Positions 8,081-15,368 of a DNA stretch of 64,000 nt are shown here, one piece after another; position 1 is the stretch's first letter; each line of letters begins with the position of its first letter. The stretch lies in NCBI RefSeq assembly GCF_004362395.1, contig NZ_SNWE01000020.1:17736-81735 (forward strand), given 5' to 3'. The notes beneath the pieces were generated by a model. It ran no database searches and was not told where the DNA came from. It saw only the letters and a list, made by a program, of their open reading frames with translations. The translations under genes were made by a program, and so were the position numbers. This DNA is from Salegentibacter sp. 24 (GTDB lineage Bacteria > Bacteroidota > Bacteroidia > Flavobacteriales > Flavobacteriaceae).

Positions 8081-8771
8081 AAAGCATAAAATATTACTGG
8101 TTGAAGACGATGATTCCCTAGGCTATCTTCTTTCGGAATATCTGAAAATCAAAGGATTTGAAGTGTTTTGGGCCCAATCTGGAAAAAAGGCTTTGGAGCT
8201 TATTGAAGCAGATTCGTACGATTTAATAATTTTGGATGTGATGTTACCCGATATAGATGGGTTTAATCTAGCAAATAAATTAAAAATCCAATATCCAGAA
8301 ACTCCCTTTATTTTTTTAACAGCCAGATCCCTAAAAATTGATGTCCTAAAAGGATTTTCTCTTGGTGCCGTTGATTATCTAAAAAAGCCAATTGATGAAG
8401 AAGAACTGGTAGCTAGAATTCAGGCACTTTTATCTAGAATTAGTCCCAATGAGAAGGTAATAGATGCAGAAGACTTTACGTATAAAATAGGTGAGTATAA
8501 ATTTAATAATAAATACCAGGAGCTTATTTTTAATAAAGAAATTATTCAATTAACAGCAAGGGAAAGTGAATTACTGAATTTTTTGGTACAAAATAAAAAT
8601 CAGCTTTGCAGCCACAAGGATATCCTGGTTCAGCTCTGGGGTAAAAACGACTATTTTAATCGAAAAAGCCTAAACGTTTTTGTTTCTCATCTTCGTAAAT
8701 ATTTAGAAAAGGATCCGAAAATTAAAATTGAAAACCGTCATAAAATGGGTTTTATTTTAAAAACTGAATAA
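8070..8771 (+). CDS. OmpR-family response regulator
   Basis: A 233-aa regulator with a receiver domain (about 6-120; acidic pocket EDD near 12-14, phosphoacceptor D56 in LIILDVMLPD, Lys of the KKP motif near 110) and an OmpR/PhoB winged helix (about 140-230, ending SLNVFVSHLRKYLEKD and GFILK). It is the cognate partner of the overlapping kinase gene. It is followed by a gene-free gap with no clear hairpin. Targets are not evident; the divergent barrel gene is the nearest candidate. Confidence 0.93.
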   Translation: MPNKKHKILLVEDDDSLGYLLSEYLKIKGFEVFWAQSGKKALELIEADSYDLIILDVMLPDIDGFNLANKLKIQYPETPFIFLTARSLKIDVLKGFSLGAVDYLKKPIDEEELVARIQALLSRISPNEKVIDAEDFTYKIGEYKFNNKYQELIFNKEIIQLTARESELLNFLVQNKNQLCSHKDILVQLWGKNDYFNRKSLNVFVSHLRKYLEKDPKIKIENRHKMGFILKTE

Positions 8772-9004
8772 TTCATATCTTCTGCTTATTTTATCATAAA
8801 CATCAAATTCGTAGACAACATTGATTTAAAATATACCGACTATTTTAGCTCCTTATCATAAGGTTTTTGTTAATTACCTTTTAATAATTAAGTATTTTCT
8901 GGATGCTACTTTTTTTTGTAATTACTCCTGCTATAGGAATAATGAAAAAGGCAGCAATATAGGCTATTCAATAATCCCAATTGATAATTCAGGGGAACCC
9001 CTTG

Positions 9005-9838
9005 TTACCCAATTTTCACAGAAGTCATCGTTAAAGAACCCGCTACAGCTTTATCATTAAAAAAAGTAAGGTTTTCATTTTTAGCCTTTAGTCCAAGGGT
9101 ATAAAGCAATGGTATATAATGCTCAGGAGTTGGGATAGCCAGTTTCGCCTCCGCTCCAAGGTTTTTATAATTAATTAGCGGATTGAAATCTCCCTGAGAA
9201 ATATACTTTTTCAATCTATCATTCATCTCCAGAGCCCAATCATAACCAAAACCTGGTTCTTCAATTTTATCCCAGGCTAGCATTCTTAAATTGTGTACCA
9301 TATTACCGCTACCGATAATTAAAACACCTTTATTTCTAAGATCCCTTAGCTCTTTAGCAAGTTCAAAATGGTAGTTTTCGTCCTTACTATGGTCTATACT
9401 GAGTTGTAAAACCGGAATATCTGCTTCGGGATACATATGCCTGACTACAGTCCAGGCACCATGGTCTAAACCCCAATCGTGATCTTCTACAATAGCTGTA
9501 GATTTTACCAAGTTTCTGGTTTCTTGGGCTATTAAAGGACTTCCCGGTGCAGGGTACTGAACCTGAAATAATTCCTGAGGAAAACCTCCAAAATCGTGAA
9601 TGGTTTTAGGAAATTCCATACTTGTAATTCTGGTGCCTTGAGTGAGCCAATGGGCCGAAACCACCAGTACAGCTTTTGGAGTAGGCATATCTAAAGCCAT
9701 TGTCTTCCAACCGGTACTAAATTCATTATCCTGAATGCCATTCATAGGTGAGCCATGCCCAATAAACAAGACTGGCATGGGCTTCTCCTGCCTGGGCAGG
9801 TTGGCTGTGAACTTATTAAAATCTGAAAGGGCTGCCAT
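9005..9838 (-). CDS. ygiD: 4,5-DOPA dioxygenase extradiol (YgiD/LigB family)
   Basis: A 277-aa class III extradiol ring-cleavage dioxygenase. Metal-binding and active-site histidines appear in FIGHGSPMN (near residue 27), VSAHW (near 60), HDWGLDHGAW (near 118-124) and HSKDENYHF, with GSGNMVHNL further on. YgiD enzymes bind Zn and open catechol rings such as DOPA; the cellular substrate here is unknown. It is the last gene of a five-gene minus-strand operon, 74 bp after the upstream YceI gene. In Bacteroidota ygiD is often found with YceI and small redox genes, as here. Confidence 0.9.
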   Translation of the reverse strand: MAALSDFNKFTANLPRQEKPMPVLFIGHGSPMNGIQDNEFSTGWKTMALDMPTPKAVLVVSAHWLTQGTRITSMEFPKTIHDFGGFPQELFQVQYPAPGSPLIAQETRNLVKSTAIVEDHDWGLDHGAWTVVRHMYPEADIPVLQLSIDHSKDENYHFELAKELRDLRNKGVLIIGSGNMVHNLRMLAWDKIEEPGFGYDWALEMNDRLKKYISQGDFNPLINYKNLGAEAKLAIPTPEHYIPLLYTLGLKAKNENLTFFNDKAVAGSLTMTSVKIG

Positions 9839-9912
9839 TTTTTGAATTTTAGAGAGAGGAAGCTTTTGAAAGTTTTTAAGCAGACTTTTTCTCGTAAGCC
9901 TCCTCCTAATAT

Positions 9913-10485
9913 TTATTGTTTAATGAACTCTCCGTCCACTTCAATTTTCACCTCATCACTAAGCATTGGCTCAGGGAAACCAGCACCTAAATTAAAGTCA
10001 GATCGTTTTATGGTTCCTGTAATTGCAAAACCGGAAGTCATATCTTTACTCTGCGGATTTTCTACTGTACCACGGTGCCAAACCTCTAAAGTAACCGGTT
10101 TTGTAACGCCATGGAAGGTCAGATCTCCGGTGACTTTATATTTGTCATCTCCAATTTTTTCTGAAGAATTACTTTTAAAACTCATCTTTGGGTGATTTTC
10201 AACATCAAAAAAATCGGCGCTTTTAAGGTGGTCATCCCTTCTTTCTACCCCCGTGTTAATAGAGGCTACATCTATTTCCATTTCGTATTGAGCATCACTA
10301 AAGTCGTCCTTAGATGCTGTAATGCTGCCTTGAAATTCTCCGAACTGACCTTCTATTTCAGCAATTCCGAGATGAACAATGTCAAAAGAAACCTGCGTAT
10401 GAGCCGGATCGGCTTTCCAGGTTGTTTGCGCGAAAATGTTTGTACTTAAAAAAGCGATAAACAAAAAAGAAAATACTTGTTTCAT
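9913..10485 (-). CDS. YceI family protein, secreted
   Basis: A 190-aa lipocalin-like YceI domain protein with an N-terminal signal peptide (about 1-19, FIAFLSTNIFAQ). The family start motif TWKADPAHTQVSFDIVHLG, the GQFGEFQG turn, LKSADFFDVENHPKMSF and the closing 'SDEVKIEVDGEFI' are all present. YceI proteins bind polyisoprenoids or other lipids in the periplasm; the exact ligand here is unknown. A second YceI copy in the same operon lacks a signal peptide, so the two act on either side of the inner membrane. Confidence 0.9.
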   Translation of the reverse strand: MKQVFSFLFIAFLSTNIFAQTTWKADPAHTQVSFDIVHLGIAEIEGQFGEFQGSITASKDDFSDAQYEMEIDVASINTGVERRDDHLKSADFFDVENHPKMSFKSNSSEKIGDDKYKVTGDLTFHGVTKPVTLEVWHRGTVENPQSKDMTSGFAITGTIKRSDFNLGAGFPEPMLSDEVKIEVDGEFIKQ

Positions 10486-10522
10486 AATATTTCGTTTAAG
10501 TTAATTAATAAAGTTTTCATTT

Positions 10523-11173
10523 TTAATAGGCCGCTGTAAAACGCTGATTGATATGTTTGGCATTCTCGGCCTCATCTACCAGTACCACTGCCATGTCCTG
10601 TACAGAAAGTTCACTTTTTCCTTCCTCATCAAACACAGCCTTTTCCAAGCCTTTTCTGTAAGTGTTTCGTCGCTCATGTGGTTTCCCGGGAGCCATACCT
10701 ATTGCCGGACTAAAGAAAGTCCAATCGAGATCTTCTTCCCTTTTAATAATCTCGAGGTATTCACTCGCAGCGGTAGCACCGGGTTTAATTTCTTCGGGAA
10801 AATTAGGGTCATCTATCACCCTTGTTCTTTCGTTTAAAAACAGACTTCCGGCACCACCAACAACAATTAACCTTTTGACTCCCGATTCTTTGACAGCCTG
10901 CTGTATAGCTTGCGCCCCTTCTAAATATTCATTATAAATATTAGGATTAGACCACCCCGGATTAAATGCGCTTATCACGAGGTCATTACCCTTAACTGCC
11001 TCTGCTAGGTCGTCTGTGCTTTTTACATCGATATCTACTTTTTTGAGCAGTTCGTGTTCAGTTATTTTGTTTGTTTTTCTAGCAATTGCAGTCACCTCGT
11101 GCCCTCTATTTAATGCTTCTGATAATATGTGTGAACCCACAAATCCGGTTGCGCCTATAAGTGCTATTTTCAT
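10523..11173 (-). CDS. NAD(P)-dependent oxidoreductase, NmrA/atypical SDR family
   Basis: A 216-aa Rossmann protein beginning MKIALIGATGFVGSHI, with the GATGFVGS dinucleotide loop at residues 7-14. A central VVGGAGSLFLNE segment and the DWTFFSPA region are typical of NAD(P)H-binding NmrA-like proteins (PF13460). These proteins act as oxidoreductases or redox sensors; this one lacks an obvious Tyr-x3-Lys pair in the classic SDR position. It sits 11 bp after the DsbA-like gene in the operon. Confidence 0.88.
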   Translation of the reverse strand: MKIALIGATGFVGSHILSEALNRGHEVTAIARKTNKITEHELLKKVDIDVKSTDDLAEAVKGNDLVISAFNPGWSNPNIYNEYLEGAQAIQQAVKESGVKRLIVVGGAGSLFLNERTRVIDDPNFPEEIKPGATAASEYLEIIKREEDLDWTFFSPAIGMAPGKPHERRNTYRKGLEKAVFDEEGKSELSVQDMAVVLVDEAENAKHINQRFTAAY

Positions 11174-11184
11174 AATTTTATTTT

Positions 11185-11886
11185 TTAATCACAGTTGCCG
11201 TCAGGTGAACAGGAATCACCTTCAGAAATCTCCAGCTGACTTTGCTTTGGTTTAAATTCTTCCCATGCTTTCTCCAGGGTTTGTAAAAATGCAGCTGTAG
11301 GCTGCGCTCCTGAAATAGCGTATTTATCATCTATCACAAAAAAAGGAACCCCTCTAACTCCAATATTGCGTGCCTCCATTTCATCTTGTTTCACCTGGTA
11401 GGCAAAAGCATCAGATTCCAGCGTGTTTTTTACTTCTTCGGCTTCCATCCCAATCGAATTACCGATTTCCTGTAAAACTTCAGTATCATCAATATTCTTT
11501 GCTTCCTCAAAATGAGCTTTAAACAATGCTTCTTCAATTTTATTCCCCAGACCTTTTGATTTAGCCAGTTGAATAAGCCTGTGAGCCTTAAAGGAGTTAG
11601 CAGTGACCGAAGTTTCGAGATTAAATTTCAAGCCTACTTCAGCAGCCATATGGGTTGCCCAGCTAAACATTTCTTTTGCCTTGGCTTCGCTCACACCTTT
11701 AGCTTTAACAAAATACTCCAGGGTACTGAGATTAGGATCTGTCTTTAGGTTTGGATCAAGTTGATAACTTTTCCATTCAATATCTACTTCTTTTTCTTGG
11801 GGGAACTGTGAGAGAGCAGCTTCGAATTTCTTCTTACCGATATAACAAAATGGGCATCTTACGTCCGACCATATCTTTACTTTCAT
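11185..11886 (-). CDS. DsbA-family (FrnE-like) thiol oxidoreductase
   Basis: A 233-aa cytoplasmic thioredoxin-fold protein (no signal peptide) with the active site C11-P-F-C14, an all-helical insertion (about 50-165) and the cis-Pro loop RGVPFFVID near residue 180. The size and layout match the FrnE/2-hydroxychromene isomerase-like branch of DsbA. An extra C-terminal Cys pair (SCSPDGNC) may be a redox or metal site; such tails are known from FrnE. It is second in the five-gene operon, 27 bp after the cytosolic YceI gene. Confidence 0.9.
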   Translation of the reverse strand: MKVKIWSDVRCPFCYIGKKKFEAALSQFPQEKEVDIEWKSYQLDPNLKTDPNLSTLEYFVKAKGVSEAKAKEMFSWATHMAAEVGLKFNLETSVTANSFKAHRLIQLAKSKGLGNKIEEALFKAHFEEAKNIDDTEVLQEIGNSIGMEAEEVKNTLESDAFAYQVKQDEMEARNIGVRGVPFFVIDDKYAISGAQPTAAFLQTLEKAWEEFKPKQSQLEISEGDSCSPDGNCD

Positions 11887-11913
11887 AATTTTTAAATTAA
11901 ATGATTATTAGAA

Positions 11914-12447
11914 TTACGCTTGTTTTATAAACTGAAGCTCTCCATTAATACGAACCTCGTCACTTACCATAACACCGCCGGCTTCTAAAATTGCATTCCA
12001 GTTAAGTCCCCAGTCTTTACGATTTATCTTGCCGGTAAAAGAGAATCCTGCTTTTTGATTGCCATAAGGATCTTTCATCATTCCACCATAATCTACATCC
12101 AGGTTAACCTCTTTTGCTGTCCCTTTTATGGTCAATAGCCCAGTTAGTTTGTAATTATCAGTATCCAATTTTTCAAAAGAAGTACCTACAAAAGAAATAG
12201 TTTTGTGTTTTTCAGTATCAAAGAAATCAGCACTTCTCAAATGGATATCCCTATCCTTATTATTGGTATAAACAGAATCCGATTTTACCGTAGCATTTAA
12301 CTTTGCCTTATCGAAATCTTGTCTTATAGATTCAATCTCTCCATCAAATTCCTGAAATTCACCTTTCACATTACTGATCATAAGGTGTTTTACTTTAAAG
12401 TTGATTTCACTATGAGTTGGGTCTAAATTCCATGTGGTCGTTTCCAT
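11914..12447 (-). CDS. YceI family protein, cytosolic form
   Basis: A 177-aa YceI domain protein without a signal peptide. Family motifs: TWNLDPTHSEINFKVKHLM at the N-terminus, LRSADFFDTEKHKTISF in the middle and VMVSDEVRINGELQF at the end. It is the first gene of the operon running to ygiD. It shares the fold and the motif order with the secreted copy at 9913-10485, but differs enough that a recent duplication is unlikely. Likely role is lipid or isoprenoid binding; ligand unknown. Confidence 0.9.
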   Translation of the reverse strand: METTTWNLDPTHSEINFKVKHLMISNVKGEFQEFDGEIESIRQDFDKAKLNATVKSDSVYTNNKDRDIHLRSADFFDTEKHKTISFVGTSFEKLDTDNYKLTGLLTIKGTAKEVNLDVDYGGMMKDPYGNQKAGFSFTGKINRKDWGLNWNAILEAGGVMVSDEVRINGELQFIKQA

Positions 12448-12483
12448 AATTTTACGTTTTAGTTATACTAAATTATTGTGATA

Positions 12484-12509
12484 CAAAGATCGGGAGTAAG
12501 CTCGGTCAA
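12484..12509 (-). promoter_or_regulatory. Candidate Bacteroidota promoter of the YceI-ygiD operon
   Basis: On the minus strand TTG (12509-12507) is followed, 15 nt later, by GATCTTTG (12491-12484), one mismatch from the -7 consensus TAnnTTTG. It lies about 40 bp before the ATG at 12447. Inference from pattern only. Confidence 0.35.
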
Positions 12510-12541
12510 ATGATTCACCTATGTTAAGAAAACAGAGACCA

Positions 12542-13117
12542 TTAGAGATTCTTACGAATCCTGCTTAGCGACTGGGGCTTAATTCCTAGGTAGGAAGCGA
12601 TTAGATATTGGGGAATGCGTTGAATGAAATGGGGATAGCGTTTTGAAAAACCTTTATATCTATGATCGGCATCTTCACTTATAGTTTTGGCAATTCGGGT
12701 ATGTAGGGAAGCCAATGCATTTTGGAGTAGAATTCTAAAAAACCTATCAAATAGCTGATGAGAAAAACAAAGTTTTTCAAAGTCTTTTTTATGAATCATT
12801 AGAGCTCTGGTTGGTTCCAGGGTCTCTATAGTGGAAACGGCAGCAGTTTCCCTAAAATAACTCGGAGCATCGGTGATCCAGTATTCTTCAATAGCCAATT
12901 GAATTACATTTTTATTTCCTTTTTCATTAAGATAATAGGAATAGCAAGCACCTTCAAGGATAAAAAATTGATAATTACATGCCTGGCCGGTTTCAACCAA
13001 ATATTCTTTTTTATCATAGTTTTTCTCAAAGGAAAGCGCTTTTAGATCGGAAAGCATCTCTTCTGATATCTCTTCCCCCAAAGTTCTTTCCATATTTTTC
13101 CTGATGAGATCCTCCAT
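12542..13117 (-). CDS. Crp/Fnr family transcriptional regulator
   Basis: A 191-aa protein with a cNMP-binding jelly roll (about 20-115; FILEGACYSYY, VIQLAIEEYWI) and a short C-terminal HTH (IPQYLIASYLGIKPQSLSRIRKNL). This reduced HTH ending in 'SLSRIRK' is typical of Bacteroidota Crp-like proteins. No FNR-type N-terminal Cys cluster is present. It lies 94 bp upstream of the YceI-ygiD operon on the same strand and is a plausible regulator of it. The effector is unknown. Confidence 0.9.
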   Translation of the reverse strand: MEDLIRKNMERTLGEEISEEMLSDLKALSFEKNYDKKEYLVETGQACNYQFFILEGACYSYYLNEKGNKNVIQLAIEEYWITDAPSYFRETAAVSTIETLEPTRALMIHKKDFEKLCFSHQLFDRFFRILLQNALASLHTRIAKTISEDADHRYKGFSKRYPHFIQRIPQYLIASYLGIKPQSLSRIRKNL

Positions 13118-13346
13118 TTTTAAATTCTTTTTCCTTTTTTTAGTTCCATCATTATGTTTAAAGATACAAAGAAGCGTATGGTATACTTTCAGGAAAAAAT
13201 TAATTTTATAAAAATCAGATCATGGTATGAATGTCTTGTGCCAGAATTTGGGAATTTGGATTTTATTTCCGTTAAAATCTTGTAAAAAAATATTTTCGCT
13301 TTTATCAATTCTTAGCTTTAATTTCCACACTTAACTTAGACACAAC

Positions 13347-13907
13347 ATGAATATTGAGCAAATACTCGACAAAGTATATCCACTTTCCCACTCAACCAGA
13401 CTTACACTCCAGGAGAATATCGTTAAAGTAAGTTTTCCCAAACATTACATCATTTTACAAGCAGATAGGATTGAAAAAAAAATCTATTTTATCAAAAAAG
13501 GAATTGCAAGAACTTTTTTCCTTATTGATGGCAATGAAATTACATTTTCATTTGGAAAAGAAGGGGATACAATTATTTCCATGGAAAGTTATGTTGCCCA
13601 CAAAAAAGGTTATGAAAATATCGAACTGCTAGAAGACTGTGAACTCTACAAAATAAATATAGAAAACTTGCAAAAGCAATTTCGAGAGAATATAGAAATT
13701 GCAAACTGGGGCAGAAAATTCGCTGAATTACATCTTCTAAAAGCAGAAGAAAGACTTATTTCAAGACAATTCGGAACGGCAACAGAAAGGTATAAAGAGC
13801 TTTTAAAAAACTATCCGGACTTAATTCAAAGGGTTCAGCTAAAGCACATCGCTTCTTATTTAGGCATAACGCAAGTCAGTTTAAGTCGCATAAGAGCAAA
13901 TATATAA
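13347..13907 (+). CDS. Crp/Fnr family transcriptional regulator
   Basis: A 186-aa protein with a cyclic-nucleotide-binding type beta barrel (about 20-115; FIKKGIARTFFLIDG, FGKEGDTIISMES) and the HTH VQLKHIASYLGITQVSLSRIRAN. It is built like the divergent gene at 12542-13117, but sequence identity is modest. It is transcribed away from that gene across a 229-bp gap. It lies next to the tRNA-Leu-derived island boundary and may itself be accessory DNA. Confidence 0.9.
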   Translation: MNIEQILDKVYPLSHSTRLTLQENIVKVSFPKHYIILQADRIEKKIYFIKKGIARTFFLIDGNEITFSFGKEGDTIISMESYVAHKKGYENIELLEDCELYKINIENLQKQFRENIEIANWGRKFAELHLLKAEERLISRQFGTATERYKELLKNYPDLIQRVQLKHIASYLGITQVSLSRIRANI

Positions 13908-14142
13908 TACAACATATTTCTTATCATATGTAAAATATTTTCTGAAACCGGTTTCAGACCTTTGTCCAAAATCCGGAAAAATATGAATATAGAAATAAGA
14001 AAAACTTCAAAAAATCTTAGTAATCAAATTAAATGGACGCTTTCCTCCTTGCTACAAAAACAGTCCAAAATCACATAAAATTACTAGGGATCAAGGATAT
14101 AAAAATTGATTAAATCATAAAAGAAACACAGAGAATAATAAA

Positions 14143-14664
14143 ATGCAAACTATAATAATTAGAAAAGTAACTACAGAGCACATAAATGAATTACAAAATA
14201 TCGGAAAGCTGACTTTTACTGAAACTTTCGCTTCAGAAAATAGTGGAGAAAATATGAAAAGCTATTTGGAGGAGGGTTTTTCACTCAAAAAACTAAAGGA
14301 AGAATTAATGGATGAAAATGCTGAATTTTATTTTGCCGAAATTAATCAAGAGGTAATTGGATATTTAAAAGTCAATATCGGACAATCCCAAACAGAAATT
14401 AAAGACCATAATTCACTTGAAATTGAACGGATATACGTGTTAAAAAAATTTCACGGTAAAAAAATTGGCCAACTACTATACGACAAGGCTATTGAATTGG
14501 CTAAAGAAAAAAATGTAGATTATGTCTGGTTGGGTGTATGGGAAAAAAACTTAAGAGCAATTCGATTTTATGAAAAGAATGGATTTGAAATATTTGACAA
14601 GCATATCTTTCAACTCGGAAATGATGCACAAACTGACATTCTGATGAGACTCGCACTTAACTAA
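14143..14664 (+). CDS. GNAT family N-acetyltransferase
   Basis: A 173-aa single-domain GNAT. The acetyl-CoA site is visible as LEIERIYVLKKFHGKKIGQL (motif A, consensus V-x5-GKG-IG) with YDKAIELAKEKN, VWLGVWEKNLRAIRFYEKNGF (motif B) and a C-terminal strand. Overall arrangement resembles RimI- or SAT-like acetyltransferases; the substrate cannot be predicted. The stop codon abuts a degenerate copy of the tRNA-Leu 3' end and terminator, so the gene sits exactly at the outer edge of the island. Confidence 0.88.
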   Translation: MQTIIIRKVTTEHINELQNIGKLTFTETFASENSGENMKSYLEEGFSLKKLKEELMDENAEFYFAEINQEVIGYLKVNIGQSQTEIKDHNSLEIERIYVLKKFHGKKIGQLLYDKAIELAKEKNVDYVWLGVWEKNLRAIRFYEKNGFEIFDKHIFQLGNDAQTDILMRLALN

Positions 14665-14748
14665 AAAAGTCGAGTCGTTAAACTCGGCATCCCATTGGGC
14701 GAGAGAGAGAACTCGAACCTCCACACATTGCTGCACTAGATCATAAGT
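14663..14748 (-). repeat. Partial tRNA-Leu copy plus terminator (outer att-like boundary)
   Basis: This stretch matches the region from the tRNA terminator to the anticodon loop of the intact tRNA-Leu at 23577-23661, including CTCGAACCTCCACACATTGC and GCACTAGATC. The acceptor end is damaged (GGGCGAGAGAGAGAA) and no CCA remains. The terminator stem is changed but still pairs (GTCGAGT/ACTCGGC against GCCGACT/AGTCGGC), with a compensatory C-G swap. It is best read as an attachment-site remnant of an element inserted at tRNA-Leu. Confidence 0.75.
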
Positions 14749-15020
14749 TGTTAAAATTATTTCAGAAAATACAGCATAACATCTTAAAATCAATTAATTA
14801 CAGAATTTGAAGTGTCATTTAATATCAATTAGGTATATATATAAATGAAATCAACAACAAATGTTATAAATAATTAACTTAACTAGATGGACAATCAGAT
14901 TGTTATGAATTCAGGCGCATCAATACCCCTTCAAAAAAACTAATAAAAAAAGGACACTACCTTTTACCAATCCGCACCTCACTTTCGAGTCATACCACGC
15001 CAGAAAATATTAATCTTTAA

Positions 15021-15200
15021 TTTCTATCAAGTGCAAATAAATGGCTAAATTCTCGTTTGACTGAAGGGGCAATTAACGCTGGGATAACCATGCACCTTGC
15101 CCGACATTGCTTCGGAAATATTGCAGGCGATAAAATTCCGGGTCAAATGATCCAGCAATTATATAGATATAACTCTGTCACCACGACTATGTTGTGTTAA
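15021..15200 (+). pseudogene. Remnant of a tyrosine recombinase (integrase) C-terminus
   Basis: The frame 15021-15200 encodes about 59 residues including SSANKWLNSRL, ITMHLARHCFGNIAGDKIP and QMIQQLYRYNSVTTTM. HLAR is the H-x-x-R box of tyrosine recombinases, and the following 'LYRYNSVTTT' stands where the second catalytic histidine (LGHSS..TT) normally lies. The expected YQ-type catalytic tyrosine tail is missing, and a stop precedes the frame by one codon. Only the catalytic C-terminal piece survives. It lies about 270 bp inside the outer tRNA-Leu copy, as expected for the integrase of an island. Confidence 0.7.
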
Positions 15201-15321
15201 TCCTATTTTATAAGCCAGGAAACCGATATAGCTCTCAATAATATTATTGATTTTTTAATAAACCCCTTCAATAAATTAAAACCTTGAAATTAATTCAAGT
15301 AGAAAAAACAGATTTTTAATT

Positions 15322-15354
15322 ATAATAATCCCGAAAAATATTCGGGATTATTAT
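15322..15354 (-). terminator. Strong hairpin after the CusA-like gene
   Basis: A perfect 14-bp stem, ATAATAATCCCGAA (15322-15335) with TTCGGGATTATTAT (15341-15354), lies 15 bp past the stop of the CusA-like gene. There is no clear U-tract, but the arm itself is AU-rich. It is the likely 3' end of the metal-efflux operon. Confidence 0.6.
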
Positions 15355-15368
15355 GAAAGTTTTAAAAA

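Noticed and set aside
13983..14078. A 31-codon frame upstream of the GNAT gene
   Set aside because: Too short, Lys/Ser-rich, no recognisable motif or operon link.
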